A stretch of 64,000 bases of DNA from Advenella kashmirensis WT001. GTDB taxonomy: Bacteria; Pseudomonadota; Gammaproteobacteria; Burkholderiales; Burkholderiaceae_B. Of the stretch, positions 1 through 9,202 are shown in pieces. Positions within the stretch are counted from its first letter, which is position 1. Each line of letters opens with the position of its first letter. The stretch is from the NCBI RefSeq assembly GCF_000219915.2, contig NC_017964.1:1116001-1180000 (forward strand), in the 5' to 3' direction. Under the pieces are notes generated by a model. The model was not told the DNA's origin, ran no database searches, and saw only the letters and a list, made by a program, of their open reading frames with translations. Both the position numbers and the translations under genes were made by a program.

Positions 1-196
1 TTCTGCAAGAAAGCTCAGCATGACAGGCATTACCGTGATTGCCTACGACATTGCGCCCGGCTCGGTCGGCGCCTACTATCCCGAAGCCAATGTGCTCGTA
101 CCACTGGATTATTTTGATCAGGATAGCGGGACACCGTCTTACAAATCAGTTCCGGTAAGGGTTACACGTAGCGCCAAACAAAATCATTTGCTATGA
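1..196 (+). CDS. C-terminal end of FdhF/YdeP-family molybdopterin oxidoreductase (partial)
   Basis: The reading frame is open from base 2 to a TGA at 194-196, giving about 64 residues of a protein that begins outside the window. The segment carries the run YYPEANVLVPLDYFD followed by SYKSVPVRV. This matches the end of the beta-barrel molybdopterin-dinucleotide-binding domain in the FdhF/YdeP group of formate-dehydrogenase-like oxidoreductases, where a pattern such as 'AAYFPEANVLVPL....TPTSKSVVVR' closes the protein. The assignment to the molybdopterin family is strong. The substrate cannot be told from this end. A second, unrelated molybdenum enzyme (the Fds complex) is found near 56-61 kb. 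Confidence 0.7.
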   Translation, partial: SARKLSMTGITVIAYDIAPGSVGAYYPEANVLVPLDYFDQDSGTPSYKSVPVRVTRSAKQNHLL

Positions 197-317
197 GCGA
201 GATCACTACCTTGAGCTTAAGACTTCATGAGGTTGTGTCAAAGCATGGCTAAGACACTCTCATGAACGATGCATCTCGAAAAATGAATTACTTCTCAATT
301 TTTTTTAACCGAAGCTT

Positions 318-785
318 ATGCCACCTTACTCAAATTTCGAAGAAGAAACCTCCACCAGCGCATGCCTGTTTTGCGCAATTGCAAACAGGAAGGCTCCTGC
401 GCATATCGTGTACGAAGATCATGACTTTCTGGCTTTCCTGGATATCAATCCCATACGACCAGGGCATGTGCAACTTATCCCATGCACGCATCATGCCTAT
501 TTCGACGATCTCTCTTCGGACCTCGCTGCCCGCATGATGCAGCTTGGACAGCGGCTTGCCAGGGCCATGAAGGCTGTTCACAAAGTAGAGCGTGTCGGTT
601 TTGTTTTCACCGGCAGCGATATTGCCCATGTACATGCGCATCTGGTGCCTTTAATCGGCCATGCGGACATCACTTCAACGGCATATATTGAGCAAAAGGA
701 TCTTCGCTTTGTTAATGCGCCGCAGGCTTCCTGGGACGAGCTAATCGGGCAGGCCGAGCTACTGAAGAGCACTCTGGCAGTTTAA
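318..785 (+). CDS. HIT family nucleotide hydrolase/transferase
   Basis: 155 residues, the normal size for a bacterial HIT-domain protein. The histidine-triad motif HVHAHLVP lies near residue 106 and supplies the catalytic histidine. Upstream are the CLFC and ANRKAPAHIVYED segments and the LDINPIRPGHVQLIP block typical of the HINT/Fhit superfamily. Members hydrolyse nucleoside phosphoramidates or dinucleoside polyphosphates in the cytoplasm; the exact substrate is not readable from sequence. The start at 318 has no obvious Shine-Dalgarno site, but the family's N-terminal CxFC motif begins soon after it. It appears monocistronic, with 121 bases separating it from the oxidoreductase end. Confidence 0.88.
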   Translation: MPPYSNFEEETSTSACLFCAIANRKAPAHIVYEDHDFLAFLDINPIRPGHVQLIPCTHHAYFDDLSSDLAARMMQLGQRLARAMKAVHKVERVGFVFTGSDIAHVHAHLVPLIGHADITSTAYIEQKDLRFVNAPQASWDELIGQAELLKSTLAV

Positions 786-961
786 TAATATCAGTGTTTT
801 TCAGTGTGGCACGCGGGCAAGTAACAACAGGGAATTGATTTTTTCAGCCGCGAGGCCAATGTCATATCGAAGCTGGCCAACTTATGCGGCCAGCTTCGTC
901 TCTCTACTAAAGCACTCGGGGCAGCATCTGTGTGATGTTTTATCTGCCCTCGTGCGCTTGG

Positions 962-2344
962 TCAGGCGCCGTTGCGCAACATAACCGCAGACCGGCTTGT
1001 TCCGCGTTTCCAGCGAACAATATCGATCATAATGAACGCCAGCAAGCTAATGCCCATCAAGGGCAAGGCATAGCCCAGCAGGGCAGCTATTACAACTGAA
1101 ATTGCTTTGAGCGATGCCGGCAAACTCGTCCACGCAGCAACAAGCGTTCTTGCCGGATGGGGGCCGAAGGCCGCCGGTCTGCGCAGCCACCACATGCGAT
1201 ACCCCAGCCCGATCATCACGCAAAGTCCGACTCCGAAAGCGATCAGCAACAGTTGGTTGGGCAGGCCGAAAAGTATGCCCATATGTGCATCCACACCCCA
1301 TCGTGTCAGTTTTGCGACCAAAGGAAAGGTATTGAATTCTGTCCGATCAACGATACTGAAATCTCGCGGATTGACGGCAACGGCATCAACCTGTGTGGGC
1401 CAGCGGCGATCAACTTCCGTAACCGTCCAGGTTTTGCCGGCCTCTTTGGGCGCGCGAATCTCTATCATACCGGCACGGATGCCGGCCTCTCTGGCTGCGG
1501 CAACGACCCGTGGCCAGTCTTGCGCTGACTGTGTTGTGCCCGCCATGGTGGCATGGTGTTCCGCATGCGGGTCTGCATGCATGGCCTGCGTGTCCTGGGC
1601 CAGTGTGGTGTTAACCTGCGGCGTAAGCCATCCCATATTGGTGCGCAATTGGTTGATGTTGTCGCCGGCCCAGCGTGACCAGGTCAGGCCCGTCACCGAC
1701 ACAAAGATCAGCCCCGCAAACAGCACCAGGCCCAGCGTGGCGTGCCAATGGCGATTTTTCAGGAACGTACTTTCTTTTCTTGCGCTCTTGCGTGCTGTCC
1801 GGGTGCTGAACCAAAGCAGTAGCCCGCCAAGTGCCGCAACCCACAACCAGGATGCAGCCAGTTCGCTATAGTTCCGGCCCAGATCGCCCAGCAACAGGGA
1901 CCGATGGGCCTTGTCCAGCCATAAGCGAATGGGCAGCACGCCGCTGGTGCCATAGACCATCATGTCGCCTTTTATCTGAAGGGTATAGGGATCGACAAAA
2001 ATGGCCCTGGACTCGGACGCCCCGTAACTGGCGTCGGCAAATTGCACGCGTGTCGTACTGCTTGCCTCGGGTGCGGGCCTGACCGCATAGATTCTCGCTT
2101 GCGGGCCCATATGGTTTTGCGCGGCTTCAATTTGTGCCGACAGTGGTCTGGCGGTTCCTTGGGGCTTGACATAAAGAGCGTCGGCATAAATGGCATTTTC
2201 AAGTTGCGGCGTCAATACGTACAGCGTCCCGGTTAATGCCGCCACGAATATGAAGGGTGCAATAAACAGACCAACATAAAAATGAATCCTGCGCAGAAGG
2301 TGCATTGCCGCCGTCCTGGCGGGTATGTGTGTTGAGTGTGACAT
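962..2344 (-). CDS. PepSY-associated TM-helix membrane protein
   Basis: 460 residues. The first hydrophobic helix comes at about residues 20-48 (LHFYVGLFIAPF-like context, here IHFYVGLFIAPFIFVAALTG). Further helices lie near 165-180, 205-225, 360-385 and 410-440, with large periplasmic PepSY-type segments between them. The family, PepSY_TM (PiuB-like), is often found with metal acquisition genes and may reduce or handle metals at the inner membrane; this role is inferred. It is the last gene of a leftward cluster after a PCu(A)C chaperone (13-base gap), SCO1 and DUF2946, so copper is the likely metal. A histidine/methionine-rich stretch (MHADPHAEHHATMAG, about residue 255) would suit copper binding. 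Confidence 0.85.
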   Translation of the reverse strand: MSHSTHIPARTAAMHLLRRIHFYVGLFIAPFIFVAALTGTLYVLTPQLENAIYADALYVKPQGTARPLSAQIEAAQNHMGPQARIYAVRPAPEASSTTRVQFADASYGASESRAIFVDPYTLQIKGDMMVYGTSGVLPIRLWLDKAHRSLLLGDLGRNYSELAASWLWVAALGGLLLWFSTRTARKSARKESTFLKNRHWHATLGLVLFAGLIFVSVTGLTWSRWAGDNINQLRTNMGWLTPQVNTTLAQDTQAMHADPHAEHHATMAGTTQSAQDWPRVVAAAREAGIRAGMIEIRAPKEAGKTWTVTEVDRRWPTQVDAVAVNPRDFSIVDRTEFNTFPLVAKLTRWGVDAHMGILFGLPNQLLLIAFGVGLCVMIGLGYRMWWLRRPAAFGPHPARTLVAAWTSLPASLKAISVVIAALLGYALPLMGISLLAFIMIDIVRWKRGTSRSAVMLRNGA

Positions 2345-2356
2345 AAAGAGGTACTC

Positions 2357-2833
2357 TTATTGGTGATTGTGGCTGTGACCGCCTTGCAAGGATCGGGCCG
2401 TGGCCTGGATTTGCATGTGCGTGCGATGGCCGTCGTTATCTTCGAAAGTGAGCGTCATAGGGACAATGTCTATTGCCTTGATCTGCTTTTTCAGACCGAT
2501 CAGCATGATGTGATAGCCACCGGGCTTGAGGGCTACCGGTTTACCGGCAACCAGAATCAGCTCCGGAATCTGGCGCATTTTCATGATGTCATTCTCCATT
2601 GTCATCTTGTGCAGTTCGACATGTTCGGCGACAGGCGAGGCGGCGCTCACCAGTTTGCGGTCCACTTGCGCGGTCAGGAGCATGAACGCGCCAGTGCTGG
2701 TCTGCTGAGGGACAGTGGCACGCACCCAGGGATCGTCTACCTGGACTTGTGCATGATTGACTTGCGCATAAGATGCCGATGCGATCATTAATGTAGAGAG
2801 CAGGGCAGCAATTGAATGGCTAAATATTGACAT
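2357..2833 (-). CDS. Periplasmic copper chaperone PCu(A)C
   Basis: 158 residues from the ATG at 2833, which has GGAGA six bases upstream. An in-frame ATG at 2854 lies before that site and overlaps the preceding gene. A signal peptide (about 1-23, ending SASYAQ) directs export. The copper-binding signature is present: H and M in VELHKMTMENDIMKM and, about 21 residues later, GYHIML. The protein ends in a histidine-rich tail (GGHSHNHQ). PCu(A)C proteins carry Cu(I) in the periplasm and, with SCO1, help build the CuA centre of cytochrome c oxidase. SCO1 is encoded directly upstream, which supports this assignment. Confidence 0.92.
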   Translation of the reverse strand: MSIFSHSIAALLSTLMIASASYAQVNHAQVQVDDPWVRATVPQQTSTGAFMLLTAQVDRKLVSAASPVAEHVELHKMTMENDIMKMRQIPELILVAGKPVALKPGGYHIMLIGLKKQIKAIDIVPMTLTFEDNDGHRTHMQIQATARSLQGGHSHNHQ

Positions 2834-2850
2834 AACGTTCTCCGGGAAAA

Positions 2851-3450
2851 TCAATCTATGGCCAGCAGTTGGCGGATATCCTGCACATATTCCTCATCGG
2901 TCTGGGTATGTGACAGGGCGATTCGAAGGCGACCGGCGGTGTCGTACAGGTAGCTAAGGGCACTGTGATCCATGGTGTAAGACGAGCCGGTGGGAATTTT
3001 TTTGTAGTAGACCTTGAATTCCCGGGCGGTTTGCTTGGTCTCTTCCAATGACCCATACAGTCCCAGGAACGAGGGGTCAAATGCGCTTACATAATTGCCC
3101 AGCAACTGCGGTTCGTCCCTTTCCGGATCTACGGTAATAAACAATACCTGCAGGCGCTCTCCATCCTTGCCAAGCATTTTCCTGACGTTCGCTGCGCGCA
3201 AAAGCGCAGTGGGGCAAATATCCGGGCACTGGGTAAATCCGAAAAATACCAGTACGATCTTGTCCCGGAAATCCGACAGCGTATGACGAGAACCATCGGT
3301 GCCGTTCAGTGAAAAGTCCCGGCCAAATTCGGCGCTGGTAAGATCGCGCCCATGAATGTTGGTCAATTCAGCGGGGCGAGAGCAGCCGTACAGGATGAGG
3401 CAGCCGATCAGAATCGTGATAATGCGAAGAATTTTATTGAATGGCAGCAC
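2851..3450 (-). CDS. SCO1/SenC family copper metallochaperone lipoprotein
   Basis: 199 residues, beginning with a GTG at 3450 just after a very strong AAGGAGGT site. The N-terminus has a hydrophobic stretch ending LILYGC, a likely lipobox, so the protein is probably anchored in a membrane facing the periplasm. The thioredoxin-like domain holds the metal-binding CPDICP motif near residue 78 and the distal copper-ligand histidine in YTMDHSALSYLY near residue 160. SCO proteins deliver copper to the CuA site of cytochrome oxidase or act as thiol reductants there. The next gene downstream encodes PCu(A)C, the usual partner. Confidence 0.93.
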   Translation of the reverse strand: MLPFNKILRIITILIGCLILYGCSRPAELTNIHGRDLTSAEFGRDFSLNGTDGSRHTLSDFRDKIVLVFFGFTQCPDICPTALLRAANVRKMLGKDGERLQVLFITVDPERDEPQLLGNYVSAFDPSFLGLYGSLEETKQTAREFKVYYKKIPTGSSYTMDHSALSYLYDTAGRLRIALSHTQTDEEYVQDIRQLLAID

Positions 3451-3616
3451 GGGACCTCCTTCGTGGAAATAGATGTGACGAAGGGGATGCTACCGGCGCG
3501 CGGATAGCTGCAACAGGGGCAGCCCGCGTGCAAGCGGGAAAAACAGGCATAAAAAAACCTCGGGAGATGAGAGTCACGGGAGGGTGAGCGCAGGTATAGC
3601 GATCACCAGTGAAATA

Positions 3617-4045
3617 TCAGCCGAGGAGGAAAGGGGGCGCGCGTGATCCTAGCGGTGGACCCAGCGCAGGCAGCGCAGGCAAAGCCTGGTTGTGTTCGAC
3701 AAACGGCGCCAGGCGCTGTTGCCATACGGTTACCGGCAGTGCCGGTGAGCCCAGAATGGGCAATATGGCCTGGGATACGACCAGACCAAACGGGCATTCC
3801 TGGCCGGCATGGTCCTGGGAAGGGGATTCTTGCGATTGCTTGGGAATACTTAGCAACAGGGTTTCATTGCCGCCATCTGCATTGCAAAGCGTCAGCACAA
3901 CCGTCCGACCATTGTCGCCTGACAATACGGGCATATAGCCGCTGGGGATCACCGATCTGCACACGAACGCCATCGCGGCCAGGCACAACAAGAGTTGCCA
4001 GACCGAAAAGCCTTTGCAGGGGAGATGCTTGCGCACTACGTACAT
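3617..4045 (-). CDS. DUF2946 family protein, first gene of the copper cluster
   Basis: 142 residues. One N-terminal hydrophobic helix (WQLLLCLAAMAFVCRSV, about 16-33) is followed by the SVIPSGYMP segment and, later, two cysteines (TLCNADGG near 75; QECPFGL near 108) that fit the DUF2946 pattern. The family has no proven biochemical role but is repeatedly found beside copper-related genes such as SCO1, PCu(A)C and TonB-dependent copper receptors. It precedes SCO1 by 166 bases on the same strand. The C-terminus is rich in proline and leucine. No clear Shine-Dalgarno site precedes the ATG, so the start is uncertain. Confidence 0.65.
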   Translation of the reverse strand: MYVVRKHLPCKGFSVWQLLLCLAAMAFVCRSVIPSGYMPVLSGDNGRTVVLTLCNADGGNETLLLSIPKQSQESPSQDHAGQECPFGLVVSQAILPILGSPALPVTVWQQRLAPFVEHNQALPALPALGPPLGSRAPPFLLG

Positions 4046-4470
4046 TATTTTGCGATATCAAAGTATTCGGCAAGAATACGGTTGAGTGTGTTTCAGCCGT
4101 GAATCATCGCATATTAAGGCAAAAAACGGGCGATGAGCAAGGGCGCAGCGCAAATTATTTATGAAGAAAATTCACTTTGCAGGATCGATATCGGAGTCGA
4201 TTAAGTGAAATTTGTTATTTGAGAACAACGCCACATTGCAACGTGAAGCGGGCTATATCGACCGAGATAAGCGTTCATGGTTAGCGATCTGGATGATTCA
4301 GGATATCCTTTATCGCACATGAAATTTCGCAGTGTCGTTAACGATCAGCGGGGGCCGCGAAAAAACACAATTGTAATAATAGCTCCCGCTTTTTTCGCTC
4401 TTGGTGATAATATTTGCACTAACACAATGAACAAAAAAGTTTTTAGTCGCAAACAGAAAGAGGAGAACTC
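4046..4470. other. Intergenic region with an inverted repeat
   Basis: 425 bases between the divergent DUF2946 and M20 genes. No supported gene. It holds a 9-base inverted repeat, GCGAAAAAA at 4357-4365 and TTTTTTCGC at 4390-4398, and a possible -10 (GATAAT) at 4406-4411 for the M20 gene. A Shine-Dalgarno site (AGGAG) at 4461-4465 precedes the ATG at 4471. Confidence 0.5.
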
Positions 4471-5861
4471 ATGAATATATCGTCAACGAAAAAGTGCAGG
4501 CAGATTCGCTGAGCGTGGTTGCCGCATTGTGCCTTGGCACGCCGCTATTGCCGGCTGCGGCAACTGCGGCTGTGACCGCTGGCTCGGATGCCCAGAAAGT
4601 GGCGCCGCCTTCGGCGCTGAGCGCGAAGATAGACAGCAAGGCCAGGGAAATTGAAAGCAAGCTGATTGCGTGGCGTCGTGATATTCATGAACATCCGGAA
4701 CTGGGTAACCAGGAAAAACGCACGGCCAAGCTGGTTGCTGATCATCTGCGCAGCCTGGGCATGGATGTCAAAACAGGCGTGGCCGTCACGGGTGTGGTGG
4801 GTGTGCTCAAAGGGGGCAAACCTGGACCGGTGGTTGCCTTGCGCGCTGATATGGATGCCTTGCCTGTGAAGGAACAGGTTGACGTGCCCTTTGCCTCCAA
4901 GGCCACCGGCACTTTCCTGGGCAAACCGGTAGACGTCATGCATGCCTGCGGCCATGATACGCATACGGCCATGCTGATGGCCACGGCAGAAGTATTGGCC
5001 AGCATGAAGGACGAGCTGCCGGGCACGGTCAAATTTATTTTTCAGCCGGCTGAAGAAACGCCTGCAGATTTTGAACCCGATGGCACCAATACCTGGGGCG
5101 CCAAACAGATGATTGCCGAAGGGGTGATGGACAATCCCAAAGTGGATGCTGTCTTTGGTTTGCATGTGTCCAGTTCCTATGAGGCAGGCAAACTATACTG
5201 GCGCAGTGGCCCGGCAATGGCAGCCGCCGATCAGTTCTGGGTTGATGTCAAAGGCAGGCAGACACATGGAGCACGACCCTGGCAGGGCGTGGATCCGATT
5301 GTCGTGGGTTCGCAAATCGTTATGGGGTTGCAAACTATCATCAGTCGTCAGTCCAACATTGCGCTGGAGCCGGCGGTCATTACGGTGGGAACGTTTCATG
5401 CCGGCAATCGGATGAATATTGTTCCGGAGGACGCTGCCATGACGGGGACAGTGCGCACGTATGATGAGGGAATGAAAAAGGACATTCATCAGCGTATTAA
5501 ACATACTGCCGAATCTATTGCCACCAGCGCCAACGCGAGTGCCAAGGTCAAGGTTGTGGAACTGTATAACGCCGTAGTCAATCCCCCCGACTTTACCGAA
5601 AGAATGGCACCCACCCTGCGGCGGGTTGCTGGCCAGGGCAATTATGACTTGCAGCCAAAATCGAGCGCATCGGAAGATTTTTCGTTTTATCAGCAAAAAG
5701 CGCCAGGCATGTTCTTCTATCTTGGCGTCACGCCTAAAGGCAAGGAGCTGAGCAAGGCTGCCCCGAACCACTCGCCGCATTTCTATGTAGATGAGTCAGC
5801 CATGATTACCGGCGTGCGCGCCATGTCGAATCTGGCCGTTGATTTTCTGAGCATGAAGTAG
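4471..5861 (+). CDS. M20 family amidohydrolase, exported (frameshift in signal peptide)
   Basis: About 463 residues once the frame is repaired. The metal-binding motif MHACGHDTH and the QPAEE segment identify an M20/peptidase-D-like amidohydrolase (hippurate hydrolase/AbgB-like group) that removes acyl groups from amino acids. The long open frame begins only at a GTG (4494) inside what reads as a signal peptide (LSVVAALCLGTPLLPAAATA). The ATG at 4471 has an AGGAG site seven bases upstream but runs into a stop after 13 codons. Adding one A to the five-A run at 4489-4493 joins that ATG to the body and gives a complete signal peptide beginning MNISSTKK. A lost base is therefore likely. The substrate is not known. 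Confidence 0.85.
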
Positions 5862-6309
5862 TGCTGGCCAGGGTCCGGCTGCTCAAGCGCCAGATTCCGC
5901 CTTTTTTCAGGGTAATTATTTGGAGCCGGGCGTTGCCCGGTTTCAGATCAAAAACGGGTTTGATACGCGCTTATCGGAGCAGCAACCGTATGCTATGGAA
6001 GCTGTCGATTGCGAGCGTGGCCGATGCAAGGGGCTGCTGCCCACGCAACAGCACGCCACTTAAAAAACAATTGCTGACCTTTGTTACGTTGCGTTTCTTT
6101 TCGGGTGTGAATGGACCTTCGGATGTCTGCCGCCTTGGCAAGCCAGAAAAAGCGGGTGTTTCGGAGTGCAGGCAGTGGTGGTCAGCCGGAAGCGACTGCA
6201 TTCATCGTACAACACTGCAAGCAATTGAAAGCGTTTCGATACTGCGTGATGGCCGAAAAGGCCTGTATATCGGTACACTATCGGTATCTAACTGCTCCAG
6301 GAGAGAGTG
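5862..6309. other. Intergenic region with hairpin and shared 15-base element
   Basis: 448 bases with no gene I trust. An open frame at 5861-6310 has no recognisable product. A GC-rich hairpin (CCGGGC 5926-5931, loop GTT, GCCCGG 5935-5940, then TTTC) may end the M20 transcript. The 15-base element TGCAAGCAATTGAAA lies at 6216-6230, 80 bases before the next gene; near-identical copies precede the gene at 18222. Confidence 0.5.
6216..6230 (+). promoter_or_regulatory. Shared upstream element TGCAAGCAATTGAAA
   Basis: This 15-mer differs at one position from the element at 18131-18145 and at two from that at 18089-18103. All three lie upstream of genes for small exported proteins of similar composition, and the nearest copy to each start is about 80-95 bases away. 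It is a candidate operator. The factor that binds it is unknown. Confidence 0.45.
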
Positions 6310-6543
6310 ATGAAAAAAATAGTTGCCTTTATGCTTGCTGCCCTGGTCGCTGTACCGTTTGCCGCGTCAGCTGATCCATGGAAAGACGAAAGCGGACACG
6401 GCAAACGCCGCTATTGGGAGCAACGTAAATACGATAAACATGACCACGATGATCACTACCGTGGGCGTGGTTATTATCGCGATTACGAATCCCGTGAATA
6501 TTTCCGCCCGCGCATTGATTTTCACGGTTCGGTCGGCTTGTAA
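6310..6543 (+). CDS. Small secreted His/Tyr/Arg-rich protein
   Basis: 77 residues from the ATG at 6310, which has an AGGAGA site just upstream; the overlapping GTG at 6307 is less likely. A clean signal peptide (MKKIVAFMLAALVAVPFAASA) is followed by about 55 residues rich in charged and aromatic amino acids (KHDHDDHYRGRGYYRDY). No domain is recognised. The architecture and composition resemble the product at 18222, and the two genes share an upstream 15-base element, so they may be co-regulated. The histidine/aspartate cluster could bind metal, but that is only a suggestion. Confidence 0.7.
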   Translation: MKKIVAFMLAALVAVPFAASADPWKDESGHGKRRYWEQRKYDKHDHDDHYRGRGYYRDYESREYFRPRIDFHGSVGL

Positions 6544-6757
6544 GTCAGCAGGCGCAGGTTTGTCGCTCAGATGATCGCCGCTGTCGCATGATAGCGCAGT
6601 GGCGACAAGCCCTTCAGTGCAATTACGGGTGATTCAAGAATGCCTGCCTGGGGCAAAATACGCCCGGAACACCACAACCACGCTTCCTGTAGCCGGCTCC
6701 TGACGCCGGTCTATTCCCATCACGGTTCCCGACTTTTATTTGCGTCACGGTACTCGC

Positions 6758-6970
6758 TTAGCAGCGGCCGTTTTTAGCTTGCCCTGGCGAACAGGAGCGG
6801 CTGCGATGATATGAACGATGGCTTTTGTACTTTTTCGGATAAGTGTACTTACGTTCGTATTTCGGCCCCTTGTATCGGTAACCATCACGATACCCCGAGT
6901 GCCGATCATGGACCACGCAGCCTGTCAGAAAGATCATCAGCATTCCGACAACGACAAGTAGTTTTTTCAT
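6758..6970 (-). CDS. Small basic lipoprotein
   Basis: 70 residues. A signal peptide with lipobox (MLMIFLTGC) predicts lipidation at Cys18. The mature part is strongly basic and tyrosine-rich (YRDGYRYKGPKYERKY) and ends with two cysteines near the C-terminus. An AGGAGG site lies just upstream of the ATG. No family is recognised. It lies between two other small or unknown envelope proteins and appears to be its own transcription unit. Confidence 0.7.
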   Translation of the reverse strand: MKKLLVVVGMLMIFLTGCVVHDRHSGYRDGYRYKGPKYERKYTYPKKYKSHRSYHRSRSCSPGQAKNGRC

Positions 6971-7206
6971 TTGTGATTCCCTCCTGGGTTTACTTTGACT
7001 ACATGATAATAGGTGGCGAGTGCCATCGTCTGTTGCGGCTTGTAAGCCAGGTTTCAGCCAGGTACAAGAAAGGGATTTATTTCGGCCGATGCTGTCCGCC
7101 GTTACCGACCAATTTAATATCTTTCAAGCCGCTGTCGCCCGCGTTGACTCATCGCAGAGTTGACGGTTGATTCAGTCCTCAGGGTTCCTTGCCTGTATCG
7201 GTCGGT

Positions 7207-7212
7207 TATAAT
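7207..7212 (+). promoter_or_regulatory. -10 element (TATAAT) for the DUF3829 lipoprotein
   Basis: A perfect TATAAT lies 33 bases before the ATG at 7246. No good -35 is seen at the ideal spacing; GTTCCT at 7184-7189 is 17 bases upstream but weak. Confidence 0.4.
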
Positions 7213-7245
7213 CCTGCGGCTTTTTTTTAAAATCTCGGGAACAAA

Positions 7246-8136
7246 ATGAAAATTCAAAAAGGTGCTTTGGCGGTTGCTTTTATCTCATGTCTGGTGTTGG
7301 CCGGCTGTAATGAACAGGCTGGTTCGAAGACAGGTTCGACACAAGAATCCAGTGTTCAAGCTGACAATAGTCTTAATAACTACATTGCGATGAACAATGA
7401 CCTGATGGGGATTGCTGGCTTGCAAGCGTATTACGAGGAGTATGTCAGATTGAATATTCCAAAGGCCAAGCCGTCGCAGAGCCTTGGATATCCGGGAGCA
7501 GAGTTTACCTACACTTTTTCGCAATACGCAGAAGCCATTAAAGGCAAACGCAGCCGCCCCGCGCTTGATCAGGCCGCCGATGATCTGATGAAAAAACTGG
7601 AAGCAGTAAAAAATGATACGGCCGTGTTCGAGCAGTACTATGAATCAGCTTCGTATAAAACAGACGCCCTGAAAAAGGGTAAAGAAGCAGACGCTCAAAT
7701 CAAACAGCACTTTGAAGCTGCGCTGGCCAGCTATTCCGTGTTTGCCAAGGAACTGGATGTGGTTTACCAGCAAGCTAAACTAAAGGAACTCGAGGTGCTT
7801 AAGCAGTCCGGCAATAACTATCAATACCGCAAAGCCTACTCAATGCATCTGGCTGAACAGTTGGTTAATGTCTTTGATAGCCAGGAGGATCTGACCAATG
7901 CGGATAAGCTGAAGCAAGCCGATAAGATAGCCGATCAGCTTGGACAGGAGCTGTCCGAATTCAATGCTGAATATCAGAAAATCAAAGACAAGAATCCACA
8001 AGTGTCAGCAGATTCAACCCTCATCAGTTTGAATAGTTGCATCAAGTATTACAGAAGCTTCAAGGAAAGCAAGAGCCAATCTGATTTTAAATTCATGATA
8101 GACGGATACAACAACGCAGTCCGGGCAAACCGCTAG
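7246..8136 (+). CDS. DUF3829 (YiiG-like) lipoprotein
   Basis: 296 residues. The signal peptide ends in the lipobox LVLAGC, so the protein should be lipid-anchored in the envelope. The rest is almost wholly alpha-helical with long charged stretches. It begins with the NNYIAMNNDLMGIAG segment that marks the DUF3829 family, of which E. coli YiiG is a member. No function is established for the family. It is followed by a good intrinsic terminator at 8166 and appears monocistronic. Confidence 0.75.
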   Translation: MKIQKGALAVAFISCLVLAGCNEQAGSKTGSTQESSVQADNSLNNYIAMNNDLMGIAGLQAYYEEYVRLNIPKAKPSQSLGYPGAEFTYTFSQYAEAIKGKRSRPALDQAADDLMKKLEAVKNDTAVFEQYYESASYKTDALKKGKEADAQIKQHFEAALASYSVFAKELDVVYQQAKLKELEVLKQSGNNYQYRKAYSMHLAEQLVNVFDSQEDLTNADKLKQADKIADQLGQELSEFNAEYQKIKDKNPQVSADSTLISLNSCIKYYRSFKESKSQSDFKFMIDGYNNAVRANR

Positions 8137-8165
8137 GCTTGCACACAGTTTGGGTATGTACATCT

Positions 8166-8190
8166 AACCAGCCGTCATGGCTGGTTTTTT
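8166..8190 (+). terminator. Rho-independent terminator
   Basis: An 8-base perfect stem (AACCAGCC 8166-8173, loop GTCAT, GGCTGGTT 8179-8186) runs into a T tract ending at 8190. It lies 30 bases after the DUF3829 gene. Confidence 0.88.
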
Positions 8191-8322
8191 GTTCGCTGTA
8201 GACTTCGAGTGCGGGCCACGCGTGCTTCGCGTCACACCACATTGCGCCATGTCGCGCCGAACCTGTCTTTGCGTGTTGTGCTGCATGATGTCCAATTCGG
8301 ACATGGCAGCAGTCTGAACTGC

Positions 8323-9078
8323 TCAAACGAGCCGGACTGACATGCCGCCGTCGACAATCATCGGACTGCCGGTCATAAAGCTTGATCTGTCCGAAAGCAG
8401 AAACTGCGCAGCCTGCGCGATTTCCTTAGCGCTTGCCATTCGTTTCATGGGATGCAGGCCTGCGATAAATGCCAGGGTATCGGGATTGTCTTCCCCGGCG
8501 GCAGGGGTGATCGTGCCGCCAGGCAACAGCGCATTGACGCGCACGCCCTCTGCGGCGTGGTCTGACGCCAGCGACTGCATCAGACCGATCAGCCCAGCCT
8601 TGGACGCCGCATAGGCGCCCATTCCGGGCATGCCGCCATTGCTGAAGCCGACAAATGACGACGTGAAGACGATTGAACCACCACCATTTTTTTTGATAGC
8701 AGGTATCTGCGACTTGGCCGCCAGGAAGGCAGCAGTCAGGTTGACCGAGATGACATCGTTCCAGTTGTGCATTGTCATCGCTGGCACCGGCTCCATGTCA
8801 CCGACGATGCCGGCATTGTTGAATGCGCCATCGAGCCGGCCAAATTCCTTGAGGGCCAGCGCTGTCAGCGCATCGGCATAGCCTTCATCCCTGACGTCGC
8901 CCGCCAGATAAACGGCTCTGCCTGCGCCTGCAATTGTCCTGGTCAGCGCCTCCAGTTCTGCTGACCGGCGTGCGCCCAGCACCACATTGGCGCCTTCGGA
9001 TGCGAACAGGGTCGCTGCGGCTGCGCCGATTCCGCTGCTTGCTCCGGTGATGATGATTGATTTGTTTTTCAGTTCCAT
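8323..9078 (-). CDS. SDR family NAD(P)-dependent oxidoreductase
   Basis: 251 residues, the classical short-chain dehydrogenase length. The cofactor-binding glycine motif TGASSGIG is at residues 11-18, NNAG at about 90, the catalytic serine in FTSSFVG near 140, and the YAASK pair near 155. The C-terminal segment FMTGSPMIVDGGMSVRLV is typical of the 3-oxoacyl-ACP reductase-like group. The substrate is not evident. It lies 124 bases downstream of a LysR regulator on the same strand, which may control it. Confidence 0.92.
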   Translation of the reverse strand: MELKNKSIIITGASSGIGAAAATLFASEGANVVLGARRSAELEALTRTIAGAGRAVYLAGDVRDEGYADALTALALKEFGRLDGAFNNAGIVGDMEPVPAMTMHNWNDVISVNLTAAFLAAKSQIPAIKKNGGGSIVFTSSFVGFSNGGMPGMGAYAASKAGLIGLMQSLASDHAAEGVRVNALLPGGTITPAAGEDNPDTLAFIAGLHPMKRMASAKEIAQAAQFLLSDRSSFMTGSPMIVDGGMSVRLV

Positions 9079-9202
9079 GATGTCCTGCTCCTGTGTTGGT
9101 TTGGAGCCCGAACTATCTCATGCCAATGGAATAACCCGCTATCCGTTTCTTGCACGGAAACTGGCCTGGCATTTGTTGTTTACCGAGAGTCTGGCTATCG
9201 GT

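Noticed and set aside
5861..6310. 149-codon open frame after the M20 gene
   Set aside because: No ribosome site, signal or domain, and its composition is unlike neighbouring proteins. It covers a hairpin and the shared 15-base element.
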